From NCBI GenBank assembly GCA_017442785.1, contig JAFRZB010000048.1, positions 1 to 42,348 on the forward strand: a stretch of 42,348 nt of DNA. Direction: 5' to 3'. The notes below the pieces were generated by a model. That model had not been told where the DNA came from. It searched no databases and was given only the letters and a program-made list of their open reading frames with translations. A program made the translations under genes and the position numbers. Positions 19,121 to 27,954 of this stretch are shown one piece after another (the first letter of the stretch is position 1; each line of letters begins with the position of its first letter). This DNA comes from Bacillota bacterium. GTDB lineage: Bacteria; Bacillota; Clostridia; Peptostreptococcales; Anaerovoracaceae.

Positions 19121-20383
19121 ATGAAGAAAGTATTCGCTGTCATTCTCGCGCTCGCAATGGTGATATCCCTTGCAGCATGCGGAGGCGGAAACACCGCACC
19201 GGCGAACCAGAACAACACCAACGGTTCCAACACCAACAACACCACGCCGGAGAAGCCGGTCTACAACGTAGGCATGGTCTGCATAGGCGACGAGAACGCC
19301 GCTTACGACAGGAACTTCTACATGGCTGCGGACGCCGCCAAGGCACAGCTTGCCAAGGAAGGCATCGACATCAACTGGATCTACACCTATCATCATCCGG
19401 AAGGCAAGGAAGTCGCGGATGACTGCGAGGAGCTCGCAGGCGAGAAGAACTGCATAGCGGTATTCCTCAACTCCTACGGTCAGGAGCCCGCGATGCTCCA
19501 GATCGCTGCCGATTATCCCAAGACAGTCTTCGCCGGACTCACCAACGAGGGTTCCTACAAGGATAAGCTCGACAACACCATCAACGCATTCCCGAGCATC
19601 TACGAGGGCCGTTACCTGGCCGGCGTAGCAGCAGGATGCAAGCTCAACGAGATGATAGCTGACGGCACCATCACCGCCGACAAGGCAGTCATCGGATACG
19701 TAGGCGCTTACACCTTCGCAGAGGTAGTCTCCGGCTACACAGCATTCTTCCTCGGCGCACGCAGCGTCTGCCCGACCGCTACCATGATAGTCAAGTTCAT
19801 AGGCTCCTGGGGCGATCCCACCATGGAAGCTGCCACAGCCAAGGACCTTATCGATAACGGCGCCGTGCTGATCTCCCAGCACTCCGACTCCACCACCCCG
19901 GCTACCACAGCTCAGGAGAACAAGGTGTTCCACGTAGGCTACAACATCAGCATGTCTGACGTTGCCGCTGACGCCTCCATCATCTCCTCCAGGATAGACT
20001 GGACCAACTTCTTCGTAAAGGTCATCAGGGCTCAGGTAAAGGGCGAGAAGCAGGATCAGGATTACATCGGTCACGGTCTTAAGGACGGCGACGTAGTTCT
20101 CACCGAGCTCAACACCAAGATAGCAGCCAAGGATACCGTAGAGGCCATCAAGAAGGCCGAGGACGCCATCAAGGCCGGCACCCTGCAGGTATTCGACACC
20201 TCCAAGTTCACGGTAGACGGCAAGGTCGTAGACCACGCGTTCGCGGTAGACACTGACGGCGACTTCGCTCCGGACAAGGACGAGGCGGTATTCGACGGAG
20301 CGTTCCACGAATCCTACTTCCAGTCCGCGCCTTACTTCGCTCTGAGGATAGACGGAATAACCCTCCTCAACGAGGCTTACTGA
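19121..20383 (+). CDS. BMP-family nucleoside-binding lipoprotein
   Basis: A 420-residue extracellular binding protein. The signal peptide ends in lipobox LAAC (acylated C20) and is followed by an Asn/Thr-rich linker to about residue 45. The body (VYNVGMVCIGDENAAYDRNFY, then FAGLTNEGSYKD, RYLAGVAAGCKL, IGYVGAYTFAEVVSGYTAF) is the BMP/PnrA fold, which binds purine nucleosides in characterised members. Downstream are the matching ATPase and two permeases, and xpt is upstream, so a purine nucleoside ligand is likely. Hairpins follow the stop and probably raise the lipoprotein level relative to the transporter. Confidence 0.93.
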   Translation: MKKVFAVILALAMVISLAACGGGNTAPANQNNTNGSNTNNTTPEKPVYNVGMVCIGDENAAYDRNFYMAADAAKAQLAKEGIDINWIYTYHHPEGKEVADDCEELAGEKNCIAVFLNSYGQEPAMLQIAADYPKTVFAGLTNEGSYKDKLDNTINAFPSIYEGRYLAGVAAGCKLNEMIADGTITADKAVIGYVGAYTFAEVVSGYTAFFLGARSVCPTATMIVKFIGSWGDPTMEAATAKDLIDNGAVLISQHSDSTTPATTAQENKVFHVGYNISMSDVAADASIISSRIDWTNFFVKVIRAQVKGEKQDQDYIGHGLKDGDVVLTELNTKIAAKDTVEAIKKAEDAIKAGTLQVFDTSKFTVDGKVVDHAFAVDTDGDFAPDKDEAVFDGAFHESYFQSAPYFALRIDGITLLNEAY

Positions 20384-20389
20384 TACGGT

Positions 20390-20462
20390 TTCCCGTTCCT
20401 TTTCGGGAACACGCAATAATAACGAAAGGGGACAGCTTCTGCGCCGCCCCCTTTCGCCTTTT
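20390..20462 (+). terminator. Two hairpins between lipoprotein and ATPase genes
   Basis: The first is TTCCCG (20390-20395) with CGGGAA (20404-20409). The second is CGAAAGGGG (20423-20431) with CCCCTTTCG (20448-20456), followed by CCTTTTC. The second resembles a leaky terminator, which would give more lipoprotein mRNA than transporter mRNA. Confidence 0.55.
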
Positions 20463-20479
20463 CAAAAAGGAGCTCATTT

Positions 20480-22021
20480 ATGGAAAGTGTTCACGCTGTT
20501 GAGCTTAAGGGCATAACCAAACGCTTCGGTAGCAACACGGCAAACGACAACATAGACCTGTATGTGGACAGGGGCGTAATAATGGCGCTTCTTGGCGAGA
20601 ACGGATCCGGCAAGACCACGCTCATGAACATGCTGGCGGGAATATACCTTCCCGACGAGGGCAGGATATTCGTCGGCGGCAAAGAGGTGACCATCAGCAG
20701 CCCCAAGGACGCGTTCGACAACCACATAGGCATGATACATCAGCACTTCAGGCTGGTGGACGTTTTCACCGCGGCGGAGAACGTGGTGCTGGGACTGGAC
20801 GAGCCCGGCAGGCTGGACATCAAGGCAGCCTCCGCCAAGGTAAAGGAGATAAGCGAAAGATACGGTTTTGAGATAGACCCGGACAAGAAGATCTACGACA
20901 TGTCCGTGTCCGAAAAACAGACCGTTGAGATAATAAAGGTGCTCTACCGCGGCGCGGACATTCTGATACTGGACGAGCCGACGGCCGTGCTTACCCCTCA
21001 GGAGATAGAGAGGCTCTTCAAGGTAATGAAGGCCATGAGGGCGGACGGCAAGGTGATAATAATCATCACCCACAAGCTCAACGAGGTAATGGAGGTCTCC
21101 GACGTGGTGGCTGTGCTGCGCAAGGGAAAGCACATAAAGACCGTGCGCACGGCCGAGACCGACCCCAAGGAGCTCACCGAGCTTATGGTCGGCCGCAAGG
21201 TAGAGCTCAACATAGACAGGAAGACCCCGGTGGATCCCAAGCCCAGGCTCACCATAGCCGGACTTACCGTAAAGGACGGAGAGGGCGTAAAGAAGCTGGA
21301 TGACGTGGGATTCATCGCTTACGGCGGCGAGATCCTGGGAGTGGCCGGCATAGCCGGAAGCGGCCAGAAGGAGCTGCTTGAAGCCATAGCAGGCCTTCGC
21401 AGGATAGAGGAGGGATCCATTATCTATTCTCCGGAGGGCAAGGCTCCGCAGCAGATAGTCGGAAAGAGCGCCATGGAGATAAAGGACGCCGGCGTGGCGA
21501 TGGCTTTCGTGCCTGAGGACCGCCTTGGCATGGGCCTTGTTGGCGGCATGGGCATGACAGGCAACATGCTCCTCAGGACCTGGAACAAGGGCAAGGGCAT
21601 CTTCGTGGACAGGAGGGCTCCGGAAAAGCTTGCCTCCGACGTGATGGAGAGCCTGGAGGTCGTCACCCCGGGCATCTACTACCCGGTAAGAAAGCTCTCC
21701 GGCGGCAACGTTCAGAAGGTGCTGGTAGGGCGCGAGATAGCATCCGCTCCTTCGGTCCTGATGACCGCTTACGCCGTAAGAGGCCTGGACATAAACACTT
21801 CTTACACGATATACAACCTGATGTGTCAGCAGAAGGACAAGGGCGTGGCCGTGATCTTCGTGGGCGAGGATCTGGACGTGCTCCTTGAGCTCTGCGACCG
21901 CATACTGGTCCTCTGCGGCGGCAAGGTGTCCGGAATAGTGGACGCCCGCACCGCGACTAAGGAACAGGTGGGTATTCTGATGACTTCGGTGGGAGGAAAG
22001 GGAGGTAAGGCAGATGCATGA
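20480..22021 (+). CDS. Nucleoside ABC transporter ATPase (NupO/YufO-like, two ATPase domains)
   Basis: A 513-residue tandem ATPase that powers the BMP-linked importer. Domain 1 has Walker A GENGSGKTT near 40, signature MSVSEKQTVEI and Walker B DILILDEPTAVLTPQE. Domain 2 has a degenerate Walker A (GIAGSGQKELLEA), a good signature (KLSGGNVQKVLVGREI) and an altered Walker B region (SVLMTAYAVRGLD, lacking the usual acidic pair). One active and one degenerate site is normal in this carbohydrate/nucleoside uptake subfamily. Ribosome site AAAAAGGAG precedes the ATG. It overlaps the first permease gene by 8 bases. Confidence 0.93.
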   Translation: MESVHAVELKGITKRFGSNTANDNIDLYVDRGVIMALLGENGSGKTTLMNMLAGIYLPDEGRIFVGGKEVTISSPKDAFDNHIGMIHQHFRLVDVFTAAENVVLGLDEPGRLDIKAASAKVKEISERYGFEIDPDKKIYDMSVSEKQTVEIIKVLYRGADILILDEPTAVLTPQEIERLFKVMKAMRADGKVIIIITHKLNEVMEVSDVVAVLRKGKHIKTVRTAETDPKELTELMVGRKVELNIDRKTPVDPKPRLTIAGLTVKDGEGVKKLDDVGFIAYGGEILGVAGIAGSGQKELLEAIAGLRRIEEGSIIYSPEGKAPQQIVGKSAMEIKDAGVAMAFVPEDRLGMGLVGGMGMTGNMLLRTWNKGKGIFVDRRAPEKLASDVMESLEVVTPGIYYPVRKLSGGNVQKVLVGREIASAPSVLMTAYAVRGLDINTSYTIYNLMCQQKDKGVAVIFVGEDLDVLLELCDRILVLCGGKVSGIVDARTATKEQVGILMTSVGGKGGKADA

Positions 22022-23093
22022 GAAAACACCGCTGATCCGCCTTTCCAAGCGCGAGGACATGCCCAAGGCACGGGTCTGGATGATAAGGCTCGGAGCCTTC
22101 ATCTTTGCGCTGCTGATAGGCATGCTGGTATTCGCCGTGGCGGGCGCCGATCCCATAGAGGCATACGTTACGATATTCAAGGCGGCCCTGGGCAAGACCA
22201 CGGGCATACGTCAGGTGGTGAGGAACGCCATACCGCTTCTGGGCACTGCTCTGGCTCTTGCTCCGTGCTTCAGGATGCGCTACTGGAACATAGGCGCTGA
22301 AGGTCAGATAACCATGGGCGCCATAGCGGCGTCGTTCTTTGCGGTGCACTGCAGGAACATGGCATCGCTTCCGCTGCTTCTGATAATGGGAGTGGGCAGC
22401 ATGGTCCTCGGCGGCATATGGTCCCTTATCCCTGCGCTGTTCAAGTCCCGCTGGCGCACCAACGAGACTCTGTTCACCCTGATGATGAACTACATAGCGA
22501 TAGGCATTGCGGCCTGGCTTATAGGCGGACCCTGGGAGGGCAAGCCCGGAAGCCAGATAATGCCTGTATTCTCCTCAAACGCGGTGCTTCCCAAGGTGCT
22601 CGGGATCCAGTGCGGATGGATAATAGTGCTGGTGCTGACAGTGGTGATCTTCGTGTACATGAGGTACACCAAGCACGGCTACGAGGTACAGGTGCTGGGC
22701 GAATCCGAGAACACCGCGCGCTACGCGGGCATGAACGTCCCGAAGATAATAATGCGCACGGCGGTGCTTTCCGGAGCCATCTGCGGCCTTGTGGGCTTCC
22801 TTATCGCAAGCGGCACCCACGGCACTCTCTACTCCAACGTCGCGGGAGGCGCCGGCTTTACGGGGATAACGGTCTGCTGGCTTGCTCAGCTGAACCCCTT
22901 TGCCATGATAGTGATAGCTCTGCTGCTGGGCGTGCTCACAAAGGGCTCCAGCACTCTGCAGACGTCCATGGCCATACCGGCCTCGATAACCGACATTATC
23001 ACTGGAATAATCCTGCTGTGCATGCTCGGCTGCGAGTTCTTCATCAACTACAGGATGCATTTCAGGGAAAACCACGCGAAGGAGGCAAAATAG
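22014..23093 (+). CDS. Nucleoside ABC transporter permease (NupP/YufP-like)
   Basis: A 359-residue membrane protein with about nine hydrophobic segments. The first is at about 25-47 (LGAFIFALLIGMLVFAV). NIGAEGQITMGAI in the first third and RWRTNETLFTLMMNYIA are conserved in BMP-linked permeases, as is YEVQVLGESENTARYAG, the cytoplasmic loop that docks the ATPase. Its start overlaps the ATPase gene by 8 bases, and it abuts the second permease gene. It forms the heteromeric channel with the next gene. Confidence 0.92.
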   Translation: MHEKTPLIRLSKREDMPKARVWMIRLGAFIFALLIGMLVFAVAGADPIEAYVTIFKAALGKTTGIRQVVRNAIPLLGTALALAPCFRMRYWNIGAEGQITMGAIAASFFAVHCRNMASLPLLLIMGVGSMVLGGIWSLIPALFKSRWRTNETLFTLMMNYIAIGIAAWLIGGPWEGKPGSQIMPVFSSNAVLPKVLGIQCGWIIVLVLTVVIFVYMRYTKHGYEVQVLGESENTARYAGMNVPKIIMRTAVLSGAICGLVGFLIASGTHGTLYSNVAGGAGFTGITVCWLAQLNPFAMIVIALLLGVLTKGSSTLQTSMAIPASITDIITGIILLCMLGCEFFINYRMHFRENHAKEAK

Positions 23094-24086
23094 ATGAGTA
23101 CTTTGGATTTCATCGTTGCGCTCATAAGCGCGGCAGTGCTCAACGGAGCGCCTCTTATGTACGGCACCTCGGGTGAGATACTCACTCAGAAGTCCGGCAA
23201 CATGAACCTGGGCGTCGAGGGCCTGATGTTCATGGGAGGAGCCTTCGGCCTTCTGGGCGCGTTCACCTACGGAAACGCTGCGGGAGACAGTGCCAGCGGC
23301 GTGGTGGCAGTCATCATAGCCCTGGTCTGCGCGTTCGCGGCAGGGATGGCAGGCTCGCTGATCTTCAGCTTCCTGACCATAACCCTGAGGGCCAATCAGA
23401 ACGTTACCGGCCTTGCGCTTACGATATTCGGAACAGGCCTGGGGCAGTTCGTGGGAGAGCTGATGCGCATACGCGTGGGCGGCAACGTCTCCATAAGCAA
23501 TGCCCTTAAGGTGTCGTTCGCGGGGTCTCCCTTCCCGAAGTTCCTGCAGGACATCCCGGTGGCGGGCAAGCTGATATTCGGATACAACGTATTCGTATAC
23601 CTCGGCATAGTGATGATAATAGTGATGCACCACTTCCTGGCAAAGACCCGCAAGGGCCTGTACCTGCGCGCCGTGGGCGAGTCTCCGTCCACAGCGGATG
23701 CCGCGGGAATAAACGTCACCCGCTACCGGTACTTCGCCACGGTGATAGGCGGCGGGATCTCCGCCGTGGGCGGCATGGTCTACACGATGACCATAGCAGG
23801 CACGGTCTGGAACCACACCGGTCTTTCCGGCGAGGGCTGGATAGCGGTGGCGCTGGTAATCTTCTGCCTGTGGAAGCCCATCAACAGCCTCTGGGGCTCC
23901 GTGCTCTTCGGCGCGCTGCTGATACTCTACATAAGGCTTCCGATACCGTTCATCCCCACTCAGATCTACAAGGTGGTGCCGTACATTGTCACCGCCCTGG
24001 TGCTGATAATGGTATCCATACGCCAGAAGCGCGAGGATCAGCCGCCGGCAGCTCTGGGCACGGCCTTCTTCCGCGAGGACAGATAA
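23094..24086 (+). CDS. Nucleoside ABC transporter permease (NupQ/YufQ-like)
   Basis: A 330-residue second permease, slightly shorter than its partner as is usual. Family marks are PLMYGTSGEILTQKSGNMNLGVEGLMFMGG at the N-terminus, RANQNVTGLALTIFGTGLGQF, the ATPase-docking loop GLYLRAVGESPSTADAAGI, and GEGWIAVALVIFCLWKP. It follows the previous stop with no gap and ends at the bidirectional hairpin 24101-24122. Confidence 0.92.
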   Translation: MSTLDFIVALISAAVLNGAPLMYGTSGEILTQKSGNMNLGVEGLMFMGGAFGLLGAFTYGNAAGDSASGVVAVIIALVCAFAAGMAGSLIFSFLTITLRANQNVTGLALTIFGTGLGQFVGELMRIRVGGNVSISNALKVSFAGSPFPKFLQDIPVAGKLIFGYNVFVYLGIVMIIVMHHFLAKTRKGLYLRAVGESPSTADAAGINVTRYRYFATVIGGGISAVGGMVYTMTIAGTVWNHTGLSGEGWIAVALVIFCLWKPINSLWGSVLFGALLILYIRLPIPFIPTQIYKVVPYIVTALVLIMVSIRQKREDQPPAALGTAFFREDR

Positions 24087-24100
24087 TAAACAACGATATG

Positions 24101-24122
24101 CCGGGCAGGCAGAACTGCCCGG
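24101..24122 (+). terminator. Terminator between convergent genes
   Basis: CCGGGCAG (24101-24108) pairs with CTGCCCGG (24115-24122) around GCAGAA, followed by TATTTTATTT. It closes the transporter operon on the plus strand and may also stop the convergent minus-strand gene. Confidence 0.8.
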
Positions 24123-24126
24123 TATT

Positions 24127-24363
24127 TTATTTCCGGAGCTCCGCCGGCGCCGTATCCTCCGCGATGTCATTTAGCTGCAGAGGGTCCAGGCGCAGCCTGT
24201 TGCAGAGCTCCGCGGCTTCCTCTATCCTGGCGCGGTCGTCCGTGATGTCAGGGACGGAGGCTATCACCTGTCCGCCGCGCACGCACTTTATCCCGTACAC
24301 CGTGCAGCTGTCCTCGCCTATGGTCACTTCCTCCGCGAATACCATGTACTTCATCTCCCGCAT
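24127..24363 (-). CDS. Small conserved protein (DUF6514-like)
   Basis: A 78-residue protein that begins MREMKYMVFAEEV at ATG 24361-24363, with AAGGAGG six bases upstream. The arrangement (a beta-strand start, YGIKCVRGGQVIASVPDITDD, then a helix RIEEAAELCNRLRLDPLQLNDIAED) resembles the short clostridial family DUF6514, of unknown function. The match is by memory of the pattern and is moderately sure. It stands alone, convergent with the nucleoside transporter operon. Confidence 0.75.
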   Translation of the reverse strand: MREMKYMVFAEEVTIGEDSCTVYGIKCVRGGQVIASVPDITDDRARIEEAAELCNRLRLDPLQLNDIAEDTAPAELRK

Positions 24364-24481
24364 GCCGTCCTCCTTTCCTACAGGATAGCGCCGCAGGGGC
24401 GGAAGTCAACGTACCGGCGGAAGAGCATACATACAGGCGGTTACGGTCCAGGGTTTTTCATATCTGACGTGTATCTGCCAG

Positions 24482-24544
24482 CCCCCGGGCAAGGGCTGCC
24501 GGGGCTGGGTCCTCGACGGTGTCGCTGCAGCCCCTGCCCGGGGG
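24482..24544 (+). ncRNA. Very stable hairpin carrying the core motif of elements A and B
   Basis: CCCCCGGGCAAGGGCTGC (24482-24499) pairs with 24527-24544 at 17 of 18 positions. The 27-base loop contains GGGGCTGGGTCCTCG and GGTGTCGCTG, nearly the same as the conserved core of copy B (42158-42184). Inside the loop, CGAC-GGT-GTCG can form a second small stem. An alternative fold pairs loop GGGGCTG with CAGCCCC of the 3' arm. Either strand could be transcribed; plus is chosen to match copy B. Confidence 0.55.
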
Positions 24545-24589
24545 ACCGGCCGGTGCGCTTCTAATATGGAACGGCTGTTTTTCCCGCAC

Positions 24590-24618
24590 TTGGAAAATGA
24601 CTGTATGCGTGATAAAAT
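24590..24618 (+). promoter_or_regulatory. Promoter of the wall-polymer cluster
   Basis: TTGGAA (24590-24595), 17-base spacer, TAAAAT (24613-24618), about 25-40 bases before the csaB start. Confidence 0.6.
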
Positions 24619-24643
24619 ATAATTTAAAGTAAAATGCCGTCTT

Positions 24644-26860
24644 GTGGGGATCGTCTTGAACAGGTCAACTGAGAAAAAGGGAATAGTCATCTGCGGGGCC
24701 TACGGGCTCGGAAACTGCGGGGATGAGGCCATACTCGACGCCGTCATCACCGAGGTCCGGGAGTGCGCCGGCGCCGCCGAGATAACGGTAATATCCAGGT
24801 CTCCAAAGGAGACTTCAAAGCTGCACGGCGTAAGCTCCGTGTGGTCCTTTGACATCATAGGCATAGCGAGGGCTCTTAAGCGCTGCGCGGTGTTCATAAG
24901 CGGGGGCGGAAGCCTCCTGCAGGACATCACCAGCAGCAGGAGCCTGTATTATTATCTTGCCGTTATCAGGCTGGCGAAGAGGCTGGGCTGCAGGGTGCTG
25001 ATGTACGGCTGCGGCATAGGGCCAATAAACAAGGACAGGAACAGAAAGGCCGCCGCAAAGGTCATCACGGAATGCGCGGACTGCATTACCTTAAGGGACG
25101 CCAAGGCCATGGCGGAGCTGGAGGCGCTTGGAGCCTCCGCGGAGGATATAAGGCTCAGCGCGGATCCGGCTCTTTCTCTAGATCCCATCTCCGGGCAGGA
25201 GCTCGCAAGGGCAAGAAGAGCTCTTGGGATAGAGGATGACGAGCGCTATCTGATGATATCTCCGATGGATCCTCCGGACGGGAAGCTCCCGGATGAGGCC
25301 ATAGCCGCCGCTGCAGGAAAGCTGTACGGGGAGCGGCAGATAAAGACTGTGTTCCTGTGCCTTGGAGAAGGGGACTCTGCCGCCGCAGAGCGCATAGCGG
25401 AGCTGATGACAACTCCTTATCTGATAATAAAAGAGGGCCTTCCGTTCAGGACGGTCCTGGGAATAGTGTCCGGCGCGGAGGCCATGCTCTCCGCAAGGCT
25501 CCACGCGCTCATCTTCGCGGCTGCCGCAGGCGTTCCGTCCGCGGCGCTGTCCACGGATCCGAAGGTCTCCGGCTTCCTTGAAGACCTCGGAACGGGCGAG
25601 GTCTCGGACCCCGCATCGGCAACCGCTGACAGCCTTGCCGCAGCAGTTGAGGCCGCCATGGCTCAGGACAGGGCGGAGCTTAAGGAAAGGGCGGGAGAGC
25701 TCAGAAGAAGGGAGCAGACCAACGCCCGAGTGCTCTCCGAGTACATGGAGAGGGCAGGCATTTTCAGAAGGCCTCCCAAAGCCGAGGGAGAGCCTGTGCG
25801 CCTTGCGATCTTTACGTCCGACTTCCGCGTGGGAGGCATGCAGAAGTCTCTCATCAACCTCCTCAAGAACCTGGACTGCAGCAGATGCACCGCCGACGTC
25901 TACTACTACGACGGCGAGCTCTTCTACGACCTTCCGGTAAGGGAGGGGATCAGATACATAAAGCTGGAGCCGCGGCCATACTGGTACCGTTTCGTATACT
26001 TCGGGCTTCTGATGAGGTTCGCGAAGGACCCGGCCCCCGGAAAGCATTACGACGTCTCCGTGGACTTCAACAGCTACCAGAACGAGTGCGCCCTCTACGC
26101 GTGCAGCGCGTCAGCGGAAAAGCGCGTGATGTTCATACATAACGACGTTAAAAGAAAGCTGGCCGAGGAGCCCCGATACAGGGTCCTCTGGCACTTCTTC
26201 AAGGGAAAGTTCGCATATTACGATGAGTTCGCCGCGGTGTCCTCGGGCATAGTGGAGAGCTTCCGCGAGTGCTCGCACACCAAGGCGCCCATATGGATAG
26301 TGCCAAACTACATAGACACGGAGGAGATATTCCGCAAGGCGGACCAGCCTCTTGTGTTCAGGTTCGATCAGAGCAAGTACAACCTCTGCGCAGTTGGAAG
26401 GCTGTGCCACCAGAAGGGCTTCGACATACTTCTGGACATCTTTGCCCAGGCTGCGGAGATGAGGCCGGACCTCCACCTGTACATAATCGGAGACGGTCCG
26501 GACAGGGACGCCTTAAGGGTGCAGACCAGGGACCTGGGAATAGATTTCAGGACCACCTTCCTCGGAAGGCAGTCCAACCCCTACGCCTACATGGAGCGCA
26601 TGGACGGACTGGCGCTTACGAGCCGTTACGAGGGCCAGGGGATGGTAGTCATGGAGGGCAAGGCGCTTGGCCTGGACCTCTACATCTCCAAGAATCTGGA
26701 GGAATACAACCAGGGCATACACTGCACGGATGACATAGTGCAGGCGCTGCTGGTGGCGGATAAGAAGATCAAGACCAGGGACAGCCTGGAGGCCTACAAT
26801 AACAACATCACCAGGCAGCTGAACAGGATATTCGGCCTGGACGAGGGGGACAGACCTTGA
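24644..26860 (+). CDS. CsaB-type polysaccharide pyruvyl transferase fused to a GT4 glycosyltransferase
   Basis: A 738-residue two-domain protein. Residues about 1-365 match CsaB (GIVICGAYGLGNCGDEAILDAVI, FISGGGSLLQDITSSRSLYYY, then AMLSARLHALIFAAAAGVP), which puts ketal-pyruvate on secondary wall polymer so that SLH-domain proteins can bind. Residues about 380-738 are a GT-B glycosyltransferase (IFTSDFRVGGMQKSLINLL, YNLCAVGRLCHQKGFDILL, then SRYEGQGMVVMEGKALGL with the retaining E-x7-E motif). CsaB proteins are usually a single domain of about 360 residues. The start may be GTG 24644 or TTG 24656; neither has a strong ribosome site. The downstream gene overlaps at TTGA. Confidence 0.88.
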   Translation: MGIVLNRSTEKKGIVICGAYGLGNCGDEAILDAVITEVRECAGAAEITVISRSPKETSKLHGVSSVWSFDIIGIARALKRCAVFISGGGSLLQDITSSRSLYYYLAVIRLAKRLGCRVLMYGCGIGPINKDRNRKAAAKVITECADCITLRDAKAMAELEALGASAEDIRLSADPALSLDPISGQELARARRALGIEDDERYLMISPMDPPDGKLPDEAIAAAAGKLYGERQIKTVFLCLGEGDSAAAERIAELMTTPYLIIKEGLPFRTVLGIVSGAEAMLSARLHALIFAAAAGVPSAALSTDPKVSGFLEDLGTGEVSDPASATADSLAAAVEAAMAQDRAELKERAGELRRREQTNARVLSEYMERAGIFRRPPKAEGEPVRLAIFTSDFRVGGMQKSLINLLKNLDCSRCTADVYYYDGELFYDLPVREGIRYIKLEPRPYWYRFVYFGLLMRFAKDPAPGKHYDVSVDFNSYQNECALYACSASAEKRVMFIHNDVKRKLAEEPRYRVLWHFFKGKFAYYDEFAAVSSGIVESFRECSHTKAPIWIVPNYIDTEEIFRKADQPLVFRFDQSKYNLCAVGRLCHQKGFDILLDIFAQAAEMRPDLHLYIIGDGPDRDALRVQTRDLGIDFRTTFLGRQSNPYAYMERMDGLALTSRYEGQGMVVMEGKALGLDLYISKNLEEYNQGIHCTDDIVQALLVADKKIKTRDSLEAYNNNITRQLNRIFGLDEGDRP

Positions 26861-27954
26861 GGGTGCTGTTCCTTACGGGAAGAGCCGCTGACGGCGGAAG
26901 CGAGCGCTTCGTGTCTTCCCTTGCGGCGGAGCTTTCCGCCCGGGGGCACGAATGCCTGCTCGTGTACGACGAGCCCGGACTGCTGTCCGAGGAACTGGCC
27001 GCCGGCGGGACTGAATGCATAAGGCTGGGCCTTGGAAGGCGCGACGCCTTAAGGGCTCCGGCGGAGCTTGCCCGGATAATAAAAGAGAAGAAGATAGACG
27101 TGGTGCACGCGCAGTTTCCGAGGGAGTTCGTGTACGCAGTTAAGGCTGCGGGGCGCTGCCCGGGTACGGGGGTGGTCTTTACGGATCACCTGTCGGTAAG
27201 GCAGGGGCTTAAATGGAGGCTTTTAAACAGGCATTACGGAAAAGGCCTTTCTGCCGCGGTCTGCGTGCATGAAGCCGGAAGGGCGGTCCTTAAGGAGAAC
27301 GGCTTTCCGGAGGATAAAACGGTATTCGTGCCTAACGGCGTGGCTGTTCCGGAAGCGGTCCCCGCGCCGGATCCTGCGGTTCGCAGGGAGCTGGGCGTAA
27401 AAGAGGACGCATTCCTTTGCTGCGTTCTTGCAAGGTACGCGGAGGAGAAGGGCCCGGACTTCCTTCTGGACAGCTTGAAGATCCTTGCGGCAGGCGGGAA
27501 GGACTTCCGCTGCGTGATATGCGGAGACGGCCCGCTTTACGCGCATATAACTGAAAGGATAGAGGCCGAAGGACTTTCGGGGACCGTCATACAGGCGGGA
27601 TACAGGAAGGATGCCGGCAGGGTGCTTGCGGCGTCGCAGCTCTTCCTGAGCCCTTCGAGGTCTGAGGCCATGAGCATGGCGCTGCTGGAGGCTCTGGCGG
27701 CGGGAAAGCCCTGCGTCGTGACGGAGGCGGGAGGATCTGCAGACACGGTCCTGAGCGCTCCGGTCTGCGGCATCAGCGCAGCGTACGGGGACGCCGAGGG
27801 CTTCGCGTCCGCGATAAAAAAGTACATGGAGGACCCGGAGCTTCTTGCCGCGCATTCGGAAAACGCCTTTAAGAAGGCTGCCGGCTGCAGCCTTAAGGCC
27901 ATGGCGGACAGATACCTTGAGCTCTACGGCGCGGCCTGCGGAGGAAAGAAATGA
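26857..27954 (+). CDS. GT4-family glycosyltransferase
   Basis: A 365-residue cytosolic GT-B enzyme that adds a sugar to a lipid-linked polymer. N-terminal LFLTGRAADGGSERFVSSLA gives the acceptor loop. CCVLARYAEEKGPDFLLDSL and VICGDGPLYAHI mark the nucleotide-sugar domain, and SPSRSEAMSMALLEALAAGKP is the E-x7-E motif. The start is TTG 26857, sharing bases with the previous stop and preceded by GAGGGGG. The sugar is not predictable. Confidence 0.9.
   Translation: MRVLFLTGRAADGGSERFVSSLAAELSARGHECLLVYDEPGLLSEELAAGGTECIRLGLGRRDALRAPAELARIIKEKKIDVVHAQFPREFVYAVKAAGRCPGTGVVFTDHLSVRQGLKWRLLNRHYGKGLSAAVCVHEAGRAVLKENGFPEDKTVFVPNGVAVPEAVPAPDPAVRRELGVKEDAFLCCVLARYAEEKGPDFLLDSLKILAAGGKDFRCVICGDGPLYAHITERIEAEGLSGTVIQAGYRKDAGRVLAASQLFLSPSRSEAMSMALLEALAAGKPCVVTEAGGSADTVLSAPVCGISAAYGDAEGFASAIKKYMEDPELLAAHSENAFKKAAGCSLKAMADRYLELYGAACGGKK

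Noticed and set aside
18527..20416. 629-codon minus-strand open frame opposite xpt and the BMP lipoprotein gene
   Set aside because: It is antisense to two clearly recognised genes and has no family motifs. Long antisense frames are common here because of the strong codon bias. The same holds for minus-strand frames at 20474-22207 and 22575-24170 and the plus-strand frame at 4005-5321.
24482..24544. Simple transcription terminator
   Set aside because: The stem is very strong but no T-run follows on either strand (GGGGACCGG on plus, TGGCAGATA on minus), and no gene ends into it. The shared loop motif suggests a different role.
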